Notes under the pieces: generated by a model
Databases searched by the model: none
What the model was told of the DNA's origin: nothing
Seen by the model: the letters and a program-made list of their open reading frames with translations, nothing else
In this document: positions 56,317-64,000 of the stretch, piece after piece
Layout of the letters: each line of letters opens with the position of its first letter
How positions within the stretch are numbered: the stretch's first letter is position 1
Position numbers and translations under genes: made by a program
DNA from: an uncultured Cohaesibacter sp.
GTDB lineage: Bacteria; Pseudomonadota; Alphaproteobacteria; Rhizobiales; Cohaesibacteraceae
Direction of reading: 5' to 3'
Assembly (NCBI RefSeq): GCF_963677725.1
Contig: NZ_OY782507.1
Location: forward strand, 248,001-312,000
Length of the DNA stretch: 64,000 nt

Positions 56317-57786
56317 TCAGACGCCTTTGTTGGCGACTTCCAGCAGGCCGTCGACCTTCAAATGCTTGCCAATATGATCGGCCAAGGCATCAAGAGTGTC
56401 TTGGACCATGGCTTCATAGGAATGATTGCCGGTTTCATGGCCCAGTTGGGCGAGGAAATGTTTGCGGAAATCATCCTGATTAAACAGGCCGTGGACATAA
56501 CTACCCATGATGCGGCCAGAGCGGGACATGGCCCCTTCTTCTTTGCCATCAATGCTGAACATCGGGCGACTGCGGTCAGGACCGTCGCTGCTGCCAATAT
56601 GGATTTCATAGCCGTGCATCGGCAGATCGCTGGCCATATGTTGTCCGCTCACCTGCACGGTGCGTTTTTCCGCTGCCATGTTGGTTTCAATGTCAAGCAG
56701 CCCCAAGCCCTCAGAGACCGCGCCTTTGGGGCCTTCGACGCCTTCAGGGTCGCGGATGAATTTGCCAAGCATCTGATAACCGCCACAAAGGCCCAAGACA
56801 TAGCCGCCGCGTCGCGCATGGGCCTTGATATCGATGTCCCATCCTTCTGCCTGCAAGGCCTTGAAATCATCAATGGTTGTCTTGGAACCCGGCAGGATGA
56901 TCAGATCCGCATCGACGGGAATGGTTTGCCCCTGATGGATCATTTCCACTGAAATGGCCGGGTCTGTCCGCAGAGCGTCAAGATCATCGAAATTGGCAAT
57001 GCGCGGCAGCACTGGAACGGCTATTTTCAGACTGCCATCCCGCTTTGCAGCGGCCGCATCGCGGGAAAGATCCTCGCTGTCTTCTGCGGGCAAGCGTCCC
57101 GCCAGATCGAACCATGGCAGCACGCCAAAATCCGGCCAGCCTGTTTGTTTGGTCACGATATCAAGGCCGCTTTCAAACAGGGTTGGATCGCCGCGGAATT
57201 TGTTGATCACATAACCCTTGATAAGGGCGCGGTCTTCGTCTGTGACGATCCGCTCGGTGCCAACCAGCGAGCCAATGACCCCGCCGCGATCAATGTCACC
57301 GATCAGAATGACTGGCAGTTGGGCGGCTGTGGCAAAGCCCATATTGGCGATGTCGCCGGCACGCAGGTTGACCTCTGACGCGCTGCCAGCCCCCTCCACC
57401 ACGACGATGTCGGCTTGAGATTTGAGGATGTTGTAGGATTCCATCACCGATGCGAGCAGCTTTTGCTTGTTGGCCGCATAGTCACGGGCCTTAACCTGGC
57501 CGATGGATTTGCCCTGCACCACCACTTGTGAGCCGATATTGCTTTGGGGCTTCAGCAACACCGGGTTCATGTGAATGCTCGGCTGCAAGCCGCAAGCCAT
57601 CGCCTGCATGGCCTGTGCCCGGCCGATTTCTCCGCCCTCATGGGTGACGGCGGCATTGTTGGACATGTTTTGCGGCTTGAAGGGGGCAACCTTCAGTCCC
57701 TGCTTTGTCAGATACCGACAAAAACCGGCCACCAGCATGGATTTGCCGACATTGGAACCGGTTCCTTGAAACATGATCGCGGACAT
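56317..57786 (-). CDS. cobQ: Cobyric acid synthase
   Basis: 489 residues. N-terminal ATP-dependent domain with P-loop GTGSNVGKSMLVAG and DIDRGGVIGS; C-terminal glutamine amidotransferase with the nucleophile Cys in VLGLCGGYQMLGK and catalytic His in GSYVHGLF. It amidates four carboxylates of adenosylcobyrinate diamide. 50 bases downstream of cobP. Confidence 0.97.
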   Translation of the reverse strand: MSAIMFQGTGSNVGKSMLVAGFCRYLTKQGLKVAPFKPQNMSNNAAVTHEGGEIGRAQAMQAMACGLQPSIHMNPVLLKPQSNIGSQVVVQGKSIGQVKARDYAANKQKLLASVMESYNILKSQADIVVVEGAGSASEVNLRAGDIANMGFATAAQLPVILIGDIDRGGVIGSLVGTERIVTDEDRALIKGYVINKFRGDPTLFESGLDIVTKQTGWPDFGVLPWFDLAGRLPAEDSEDLSRDAAAAKRDGSLKIAVPVLPRIANFDDLDALRTDPAISVEMIHQGQTIPVDADLIILPGSKTTIDDFKALQAEGWDIDIKAHARRGGYVLGLCGGYQMLGKFIRDPEGVEGPKGAVSEGLGLLDIETNMAAEKRTVQVSGQHMASDLPMHGYEIHIGSSDGPDRSRPMFSIDGKEEGAMSRSGRIMGSYVHGLFNQDDFRKHFLAQLGHETGNHSYEAMVQDTLDALADHIGKHLKVDGLLEVANKGV

Positions 57787-57836
57787 GAGGGGCTTCCTTA
57801 TTGTTGCTTTTTGTGGTGCGGGCCGTTGAATGTTGC

Positions 57837-58391
57837 TCAGAGGGTGATGGCAGGCTGTTGGCTGGGCTTTAGAATGAGAGGGAGGCCGACGCGCACTTCG
57901 ATCACCCGGTCACAATGGGCGGCAAGGGTCTGGTTAAGGCGTCCCTGATGATCGCGAAAGGCGCGCACTTCCGGATTGGATGGCACAATCCCCTGCCCGA
58001 CCTCATTGGAAATGAGGATGAGCCTAGACTGACTGGCTTTCATTGCCTCGATAAAGGCGTTGAGGCGATCATCGAGCGGATGGTTGTGATAGAGCACATT
58101 GTTCAGCCACAGGGTCATGCAGTCGATCAGGATGGCCAGATCAGGGCGACTTTCCTTTTCGATAATGCTTGCCAGATCGAGTTCTTCCTCGATCACTCGC
58201 CAGCGAGGTCCACGTCGATCCTGATGTTTTTTGATCCGATCAGCATATTCCGCATCGCCCTTGATGACAGGCGATGTGGCGACATAGAGCAGCTCACATT
58301 TGCTTGCAAGGCATAGGGATTCTGCGAATTGGCTCTTGCCGGACCGTGCCCCGCCAAAGATGAAATTGGTGCGGGCTTGTTGTGCATTCAT
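57837..58391 (-). CDS. cobP: Adenosylcobinamide kinase/guanylyltransferase
   Basis: 184 residues. P-loop FIFGGARSGKSQFAE at the N terminus, then ATSPVIKGDAEYADRIKKH with the GMP-accepting His region, and LISNEVGQGIVPSNPEVRAFRD. It phosphorylates adenosylcobinamide and adds GMP. Its ATG overlaps the stop of the upstream membrane-protein gene (ATGA), indicating coupling. Called cobU in enterics. Confidence 0.95.
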   Translation of the reverse strand: MNAQQARTNFIFGGARSGKSQFAESLCLASKCELLYVATSPVIKGDAEYADRIKKHQDRRGPRWRVIEEELDLASIIEKESRPDLAILIDCMTLWLNNVLYHNHPLDDRLNAFIEAMKASQSRLILISNEVGQGIVPSNPEVRAFRDHQGRLNQTLAAHCDRVIEVRVGLPLILKPSQQPAITL

Positions 58392-58672
58392 CTGGCGGTT
58401 TTTCCCGAATTATGGTCGGCGGATTGTGGGTGTTTTTCCCGTCGACGCTTTTCATATTTCACTTCCCACTTTCTGCGATATTTACGCAGATAAGGCAAAT
58501 CAACCGAAAGGACCACCAGCCCCAGGGGAATCATCCAGAAGCCCAGAATCGGCAGAAAACCAAGGATACCCCCGATCACCAATGCGATGCCGAGGCAATA
58601 ACGTCCAAAAGGAGAGCCTGGAATGGGGAAAGTCCAGCGACCAACGGTGAATTCTCGCTTCGGTTTGATCAT
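58388..58672 (-). CDS. Small membrane protein, coupled to cobP
   Basis: 94 residues: two adjacent hydrophobic helices around residues 25-60 (LGIALVIGGILGFLPILGFW and IPLGLVVLSVDLP) and a strongly basic C-terminal tail. This resembles small conserved Rhizobiales inner-membrane proteins with a PGPGW-like layout; function unknown. The ATGA overlap with cobP suggests a shared transcript. Confidence 0.75.
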   Translation of the reverse strand: MIKPKREFTVGRWTFPIPGSPFGRYCLGIALVIGGILGFLPILGFWMIPLGLVVLSVDLPYLRKYRRKWEVKYEKRRREKHPQSADHNSGKTAR

Positions 58673-58927
58673 CCGGTTTGTCTGTCCTTGATTTGATTCC
58701 GTATTTTACGGTCGCCGCTCAACGGGTTTGAGGGGATGCTTTTATAAATAGGGTTGTTTCTGTGAATATCCAGTTTCGCAAAAGCGTGACATTTCTGGGT
58801 CCTTTTCCACTCTTCCACAAGAGAAGCGAAAAAGTTCAATAAAGGGGCTTGGCAACACGACAAAGCTCGATTAGAAACCACCTCACCAACGTTGAGACGC
58901 TTTGAAGCGCTAACGAAAAAAGAGTTT

Positions 58928-59003
58928 TCCCCAGTAGCTCAGTTGGTAGAGCAAGCGACTGTTAATCGCTGGGTCGCTGGTTCGAGTCCGGCCTGGGGAG
59001 CCA
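58928..59003 (+). tRNA. tRNA-Asn (anticodon GTT)
   Basis: 76 nt: acceptor TCCCCAG pairs with CTGGGGA, discriminator G, encoded CCA. Anticodon loop CTGTTAA gives GTT; T-loop GGTTCGAGTCC. Confidence 0.97.
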
Positions 59004-59007
59004 CATT

Positions 59008-59041
59008 AGGGCCTTCTGATTGAGTTCAGAAGGCCCTTTTT
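59008..59041 (+). terminator. Terminator after tRNA-Asn
   Basis: AGGGCCTTCTGA (59008-59019), loop ttgagt, TCAGAAGGCCCT (59026-59037), then Ts. Perfect 12-base stem. Confidence 0.92.
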
Positions 59042-59309
59042 CGTAGAAATCAGCCATCTTCATTGAAGCGCACGGACTATTGCAATGAGAATGCATTAGA
59101 AAATTGGATGGATTCCGTCATGGCGGCAGGCGCGAAACAAGATGCATCACCAAAAATCGTAGCGTGTTCTATTGCACCCGGTCTATTGCCAAGGATGTCC
59201 GGCATCTCGACGACAGGCCCAACCCAATCCCAAAATCGCTCAAGACAAAGAATGTAGATATTGCATGTCTCGCCGTGATGTTCTCGCCGATGCCGATGAC
59301 CGTTTGTGG

Positions 59310-59733
59310 CGATTGTTGCGAGAATATCTCAGCGTCCGGACTGACTGTGGTGACGGTTTCTGTGGGTGATGGGCACAGCACTGGTGCAGGTGTCGCAGGG
59401 GCGGCAACCCTGCTGGAAGGCCAACCATCATTTCAACGTGCCTGACATGGCCCACCGCGTGCAGACGACAGGCCGCACTGGTTGGTATTAGACGCATTGG
59501 AACCCGGCATTGTGGCAACGGGCGACCGGTTCGAACGTGTCGAGTGCATGGAGCAGGATTGGACTTTACATCGGCTCTGGCACGCGCTTTATGTTGACCG
59601 GATGAACCGCAATGAACTCAAAGGCATCGCAGCGCCTAACGTGTTGGCTGAGGGCTGGCCTAAATATGCGGTCCATCGCCTTGAAAGCGGACGTGTCGAA
59701 GACTGGCGCAACAGACTGGACGGAACAGCATGA
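59310..59733 (+). pseudogene. Decayed MOSC-domain gene (YiiM-like C-terminal half)
   Basis: Homology is spread over three frames. First frame: ENISASGLT and VSVGDG (about 59320-59372), matching the GENxxxxGL and GD elements of YiiM-like MOSC proteins. Second: ALVQVSQGRQPCWKANHHF through QTTGRTGWY (about 59378-59487), the QPR-x-PCWK core, ending in a stop. Third: DALEPGIVATGDRFERVE through VHRLESGRVEDWRNRL (about 59490-59733), the C-terminal helical part. Two frameshifts are needed to join them, and the N-terminal half is not recognisable upstream. The last frame ends with ATGA shared with the pdxY start, so the pair was once an operon. Confidence 0.8.
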
Positions 59734-60578
59734 CCACACCTCCCTTCGTGATCTCGATTCAAAGCCAGGTCGTTTTCGGCCATGTTGGCAATTCCGCGGC
59801 ACTGTTTCCCATGCAGGCGGCAGGGTTGGAGGTGGCAGCGATTCCAACCGTGATTTTTTCCAACACGCCTGACTATCCAACGCTGCGCGGCCAGGCGCTT
59901 CCGCCGGAATTCTTTTCCGATCTGCTGCAGGGGGCACGCGAGCGCGGCCTGCCGGAACGCGCGGACTTCATTCTGACGGGTTATATCGGCTCGCTCGATG
60001 TGGCAATGATGGTGGCGGACTTTGTCGCTGAAGCCAAGGCCATCAATCCGCGTCTCACTTATGTCTGCGATCCTGTAATGGGTGATGCCGGGCCCGGCCT
60101 CTATGTACCGGAATCCATCGCCGACGTGATGCGCGACCGTTTGTTGCCGATGGCCGACATCGCGACGCCAAACCCGTTCGAGCTGAACTGGCTGACCGGG
60201 CAGAGCATCGCGACCCTCAAAGACCTTAAAGACGCAGCAGCCCTTCTTGGCATCGCGTCCAGCGCTCATTTGATCGCAACGGGTTGCGCACTCGAAGACA
60301 CGCCCGCCGGTCACATTGAGAGCGTTATTCTCGGTTCGGACGGTACAAGCCGCCATCCGGTGGAGCATCTGCCGATCGCGCTGCCGGGCACGGGGGATTT
60401 GTTCGCCGGGCTGATCGTCGCGAGCCTCGCGCACGGATTGCCTCTGCCGCAAGCGGTCGAGACCGCACAGCACCTCACGTCCCGCGCCCTGAACCATGCC
60501 CGAACCCTTGGCGCCGGCGAAGTCGTACTTAGCGAGCCGGAGTTCCGCCGCACTCTTCTGACTTTTGCTTCCCGCTAA
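59730..60578 (+). CDS. pdxY: Pyridoxal kinase
   Basis: 282 residues starting inside the stop of the decayed MOSC gene. Ribokinase-like fold: ISIQSQVVFGHVGNSAA at the N terminus, DPVMGDAGPGLYVPE, PNPFELNWLTG, and the catalytic GTGDLFAGLI. It phosphorylates pyridoxal to PLP in salvage. The stretch is visibly more GC-rich than its neighbours, which hints at transfer together with the MOSC gene. Confidence 0.95.
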   Translation: MTTPPFVISIQSQVVFGHVGNSAALFPMQAAGLEVAAIPTVIFSNTPDYPTLRGQALPPEFFSDLLQGARERGLPERADFILTGYIGSLDVAMMVADFVAEAKAINPRLTYVCDPVMGDAGPGLYVPESIADVMRDRLLPMADIATPNPFELNWLTGQSIATLKDLKDAAALLGIASSAHLIATGCALEDTPAGHIESVILGSDGTSRHPVEHLPIALPGTGDLFAGLIVASLAHGLPLPQAVETAQHLTSRALNHARTLGAGEVVLSEPEFRRTLLTFASR

Positions 60579-60682
60579 TCCTTGCCTGTCTAAGCCAGTC
60601 GGTGTTGTGGGCGATTGGAAAACCCATTACAACAAGTTTGAACAAGTCCGAACGGACAACCAAGATCAAAGTGGTGGCTCGC

Positions 60683-60727
60683 ACTGCTACACTCGTCCGA
60701 AGGCAAACTGCTACACTCGTCCGAAGG
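60683..60727 (+). repeat. Direct repeat of 21 bases, 24-base period
   Basis: actgctacactcgtccgaag plus g occurs at 60683-60703 and 60707-60727. It lies between pdxY and the histidine kinase, about 70 bases before the kinase ATG, so it may be a regulator-binding repeat or a simple duplication. Confidence 0.85.
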
Positions 60728-60793
60728 ACTGTCCCGGATTTTGCGAACTGGCACTCTGGGCGGCGGCTGACCAAGACCTGATGGATCCCTTGA

Positions 60794-63199
60794 ATGCAAA
60801 GCTTAAAGCGCCTGATTGAAGAGCATGAAGACTGGCTGATTACACGTGTCGTCGACTATGCCAAAGCCTACCGCTATACCGAATATACCTCGACCCTCAA
60901 GGAGGCCTGGAGGGCTTCCATATGTGGCTTGAGCGGCCCTTTGATCGCAGCTCTGGAACTGTATGAAGAACCGCCTGAAATCATTGCTGGTGACGATTTC
61001 AATCGCCATCCGATTACCGCTTTTGGTATCGAACAGGCACGCCATCATCGCGCCCGCGGCATCACCCTTGCCCAGTTTCTTGGACTGACGAAATATTATC
61101 ATCAGAGCTATGCGGATCTCGTTGACGAGATGGGTGATAGTCTCAATGACCGCAAAAAGGCACGCCTTTTTGTCGATCGTTTTTTTGATCTCGTTGAAAT
61201 CGGTTTCTGCGAGGAATGGCGCAGCGTACCTGAAAACACCAAGCTGCTGGAAGTTCAGAATGAGAACCGCCAGATCACCAACGAGAAGAACAAATATCTC
61301 ACGATCTTTGAAAGCCTTAATGATCCGGTGGTCCTTCTGGATTCCAGTTACAAGATCCAGAACATGAATCTGGCAGCCCAGACCTTGTTTGTCGGTTGGA
61401 GTGAACCGGGGGCGATCTACTATTCCACTGAGCAGAGCGTCAGACTGGAAAGCCAGCTGGACAACCTGATCCCGCGTGCAAGGACCGAGGGAAATTTCCA
61501 GAGCGTGCTTCAAACCAACGAAGGTGCGCGGCATTTCGATGTGCGCGTTCAGGACATGCTCGACATCAGCGAGAAGTTTCTGGGCACCGTGATGATCTTC
61601 AATGACATCAGTGAGCACAAGCGCGCCCGCGAAGCAGCCGAGGAAGCCAATCACGCCAAATCTGCCTTTCTCGCCACAATGAGCCATGAAATCCGGACGC
61701 CGCTCAACGGGATTCTTGGTCTTGCAAGGCTTCTTGCGGACACGCAAATATCGGAGCGCCAGAAGAACTATATCAACGGCATCCGCAGCTCCAGCGAAGT
61801 GCTGCGTTCGGTGATCAATGACATTCTCGACTATCGCAAGATTGAATCAGGTGTGGTGGAAGTCGAGGCCATGGACTTCGAGTTGTCTTTGATTGTCAAA
61901 CGGGTGACCGACGCCGTCGATGCGACGCTGATTAACAAGTCCCTTGCCTTCTCCGTCGAGATAGATGATCAGCTACCACATATGCTGCGCTCCGATCCGA
62001 CTAAAATCTGCCAGATCCTGCTCAACCTCGTTGGCAACGCGGTGAAGTTTACAGAACAGGGACGCGTGGACGTTCGCATCCTTCACGAGGAAATCCCGGA
62101 TGGAACCGGAACAGAGCGGGTCAATGCCATCCGTTTTGAGGTTCGCGACACCGGGGTTGGCATTGGAGAAACCGACAAGGCCCGCCTGTTCGAGCCTTTC
62201 ACGCAGGTGGGAACCACCCGTCACAAGTTCCTGTTCGGCGGAACGGGTCTGGGGCTTGCGATCTGCCGCAAGCTCACGGCGTCACTGGGTGGCACCATTG
62301 ACTGTGCGCCTCGGGCCGAGGGTGGCAGCCTGTTCTGGTTCACGGTGCCCTACTCTCCCGCCCTTGATGCTGCCCCTTCGGATCAGCCAAAGTGCGCTGA
62401 TGTCACCGCGCTATCCGGGCTCAGGATTCTTCTTGTCGAGGATAACCCGGTCAACCGCATGGTTACGGAAGGCTATCTCGACAATCTGTCGCATAAGTGC
62501 ACCAGCGTGACCAATGGTAGTGAAGCGCTTGAAATCCTCGATAGGCAATCCTTTGATCTGGTCTTGATGGATGACCGGATGCCGGTCCTCACAGGGCTTG
62601 AAGCCCTTACCCGGTTGCGTGCGCATCCCGATCCCGCTCTCGCCAGTCTCCCTGTCATCATTCACAGCGCTTGCCTTACGAAGGATGAAGTCGAGCAGGC
62701 TTTTACCCATGGTGCCGACTGCTTCCTGAGCAAGCCATTCTCTCCTGACGATCTTGCGCTCGCTATTGGAGATTGCATGACCACGGCGTTGCAGACCGAT
62801 GCCGAGGAGACAGACTCAATTGAGGATGCTCACGACACGCCTCCTGACATCTTTGATGAAACACAGATTCGGCAGCACATGAGTGCACTTGGAGAGGTCC
62901 GGACCAGACGCATTGTTGATGCCTATCTGACGTCGTCTTCTCAGTTGATCGATCAGATTCGCATTGCAACGAAAAAGGACAATTTCGATGACTTGAGAAA
63001 CGCAGCACATGCGCTGAAGGGGGCCTGTGGCAATGTCGGTCTGTCCTATCTTGCCGATCTGGCTCTCGATCTGGAAAAGGCATCGGAAAAGCGCAACGAG
63101 GATCAAGCAAAATTCCTTGCAGAAAAGATTAGCCGACTCGGTGAAGATTCGTCGAAGAAGCTGCTCGATCGTTGGCAGGCCATGATCGAAACTGTGTGA
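60794..63199 (+). CDS. Hybrid sensor histidine kinase with receiver and HPt domains
   Basis: 801 residues. Residues 1-155 form a helical sensory domain without membrane segments (LIEEHEDWLITRVVDYAKAY, HHRARGITLAQFLGL). PAS at about 165-285 (IFESLNDPVVLLDSSYKI); DHp box MSHEIRTPLNGILGLARLL; ATPase with NAVKFTEQG and GTGLGLAIC; receiver with VEDNPVNRM and acceptor D in LVLMDDRMP; HPt with AAHALKGACGNVGL. TorS-like phosphorelay layout but soluble. The likely partner is the convergent OmpR-type regulator, whose stop lies 13 bases away. Confidence 0.93.
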   Translation: MQSLKRLIEEHEDWLITRVVDYAKAYRYTEYTSTLKEAWRASICGLSGPLIAALELYEEPPEIIAGDDFNRHPITAFGIEQARHHRARGITLAQFLGLTKYYHQSYADLVDEMGDSLNDRKKARLFVDRFFDLVEIGFCEEWRSVPENTKLLEVQNENRQITNEKNKYLTIFESLNDPVVLLDSSYKIQNMNLAAQTLFVGWSEPGAIYYSTEQSVRLESQLDNLIPRARTEGNFQSVLQTNEGARHFDVRVQDMLDISEKFLGTVMIFNDISEHKRAREAAEEANHAKSAFLATMSHEIRTPLNGILGLARLLADTQISERQKNYINGIRSSSEVLRSVINDILDYRKIESGVVEVEAMDFELSLIVKRVTDAVDATLINKSLAFSVEIDDQLPHMLRSDPTKICQILLNLVGNAVKFTEQGRVDVRILHEEIPDGTGTERVNAIRFEVRDTGVGIGETDKARLFEPFTQVGTTRHKFLFGGTGLGLAICRKLTASLGGTIDCAPRAEGGSLFWFTVPYSPALDAAPSDQPKCADVTALSGLRILLVEDNPVNRMVTEGYLDNLSHKCTSVTNGSEALEILDRQSFDLVLMDDRMPVLTGLEALTRLRAHPDPALASLPVIIHSACLTKDEVEQAFTHGADCFLSKPFSPDDLALAIGDCMTTALQTDAEETDSIEDAHDTPPDIFDETQIRQHMSALGEVRTRRIVDAYLTSSSQLIDQIRIATKKDNFDDLRNAAHALKGACGNVGLSYLADLALDLEKASEKRNEDQAKFLAEKISRLGEDSSKKLLDRWQAMIETV

Positions 63200-63212
63200 T
63201 CTTTCAAAGGGA

Positions 63213-63926
63213 TCAGGCTGCCCTGCCGCCGCCGGTAAATACATAGCCGACGCCATGGACTGTGACGATCAGCGAGGGACACTTTGGGTCTTCCTCGATC
63301 TTCTTGCGCAGCCGGGCGATCAGGACGTCAACCGTACGGTCACTGGGATCAAATTGCCTGTGGTCTAGATGATCAAGAAGATTGTCGCGGGTCAGGACCT
63401 GCCCCTTGTGGGAGGTCATGGCCGAGAGCAGTTCGAATTCGCCGCGCGTCAGATGGACTGGTTCATCGTCCTCGTCAATGAGCAGGCGTTGATCCAGATC
63501 GAGCTGCCAATTTGCGAACCGAACGACACGATTTTCCCTGTTGTTTTGGCGCGCCGCCCTCACCCGCCTGATGACATTCTTGGCACGCGCCAGCAATTCG
63601 CGGGGATTGAAGGGCTTGGTCACATAATCATCGGCTTCCATCTCCAGGGCGACAATGCGATCCACATCATCCGATTTTCCCGTCACCATGATGATGCCCA
63701 CATCGGAATAGCGCCGCACATCCTTGAGCAGAGTCAGTCCGTCTTCATCTGGCAGATGGATGTCGAGCATAATCAGGTCGATCTTGCCCGCAGCAAATGC
63801 CCGCCGCATCTCTGCTCCGGTCTCTGCCTCGGTGATGACATAGCCTTGAGATTCGAAATATCCCGATAGCATCGTGCGGCTTGTCAGCTCATCTTCGACG
63901 ATCAGAATGTGTGCTCTTTCAGACAT
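63213..63926 (-). CDS. OmpR/TorR-type response regulator
   Basis: 237 residues. Receiver domain (1-120) with VEDELTSR, acceptor D in LIMLDIHLPDEDG, and MVTGKSDDVD with switch Thr; winged-helix output domain at about 140-235 ending SDRTVDVLIARLRKKIEED and TVHGVGYVF. Close in pattern to TorR/ArcA. Convergent with the hybrid kinase, which is its probable phosphodonor through the HPt domain; TorR itself is not proven. Confidence 0.93.
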   Translation of the reverse strand: MSERAHILIVEDELTSRTMLSGYFESQGYVITEAETGAEMRRAFAAGKIDLIMLDIHLPDEDGLTLLKDVRRYSDVGIIMVTGKSDDVDRIVALEMEADDYVTKPFNPRELLARAKNVIRRVRAARQNNRENRVVRFANWQLDLDQRLLIDEDDEPVHLTRGEFELLSAMTSHKGQVLTRDNLLDHLDHRQFDPSDRTVDVLIARLRKKIEEDPKCPSLIVTVHGVGYVFTGGGRAA

Positions 63927-64000
63927 TAGGGGTCCCCTTAGGACGGAATATTACATTCTGTTAACATGATTTTACATCCCGTACATAGCCGCCGCGAACC
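63927..64000 (-). promoter_or_regulatory. Upstream region of the response regulator
   Basis: Contains ctgttaacat (63958-63967), 8 of 10 matches to the E. coli TorR box ctgttcatat, flanked by two ttacat hexamers. Possible autoregulatory site; weak evidence. Confidence 0.25.

Overview
The window looks like chromosome from a moderate-GC alphaproteobacterium of the Rhizobiales/Hyphomicrobiales type. The evidence is gene order: rlpA-dac-tmk-holB-metG-tatD, dusB-ntrB-ntrC-ntrY-ntrX-trkA-trkH-hfq-hflX, a fused ispDF opposite dusB, and separate cobC/cobD/cobQ/cobP genes are all arrangements known from that group. A Cohaesibacter-like host is a guess from memory of gene content and base composition, not a measured match.

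Layout. Positions 1-5350 hold a partial exported protein, a YdeP-type molybdopterin oxidoreductase, a doubtful ORF and an FkbM methyltransferase. Positions 5351-22336 form a roughly 17 kb genomic island inserted at the 3' end of a tRNA-Ser(UGA) gene. It is bounded by an exact 16-bp direct repeat (5351-5366 and 22321-22336) and carries a P4-type integrase beside the left repeat. From 22777 to 30914 lies a cell-wall and DNA/translation housekeeping cluster. From 31406 to 34272 are genes for tRNA wobble-uridine modification and mazG. From 34387 to 46983 are hflX/hfq, the Trk potassium system, the NtrYX and NtrBC nitrogen/redox two-component systems and dusB. From 47175 to 51723 are ispDF, a CinA-type amidase, tolC and a PCMT-like gene. 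Then come tRNA-Cys, a GAF-GGDEF cyclase, a lone DUF1887/Card1-like nuclease, late cobalamin genes, tRNA-Asn, a decayed MOSC gene joined to pdxY, and a hybrid histidine kinase facing an OmpR-type regulator.

The island is the accessory part and looks like a defence island. It has (a) a pentapeptide-repeat protein with a GIGHNNPP motif and a hydrophobic C terminus; (b) a HEPN-motif protein divergent from a two-gene operon of a KAP-type P-loop NTPase and a PD-(D/E)XK-like protein; (c) a divergent AraC regulator/alpha-beta hydrolase pair; (d) a three-gene operon ending in another nuclease-like protein; and (e) a SIR2-HerA pair, a known type of anti-phage system. The KAP/PD-(D/E)XK/HEPN group is the best candidate for an undescribed system. 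Two signs suggest the island is becoming fixed: the AlpA-like regulator is cut by an amber codon where a Trp codon is expected, and the integrase has Asp where the family usually has a second catalytic His.

In the core, tmk and holB abut, hfq and hflX abut with a probable TTG start, ntrY and ntrX are coupled, and the small membrane protein and cobP overlap by ATGA, so several of these genes are probably co-translated. Intrinsic terminators separate most converging units.
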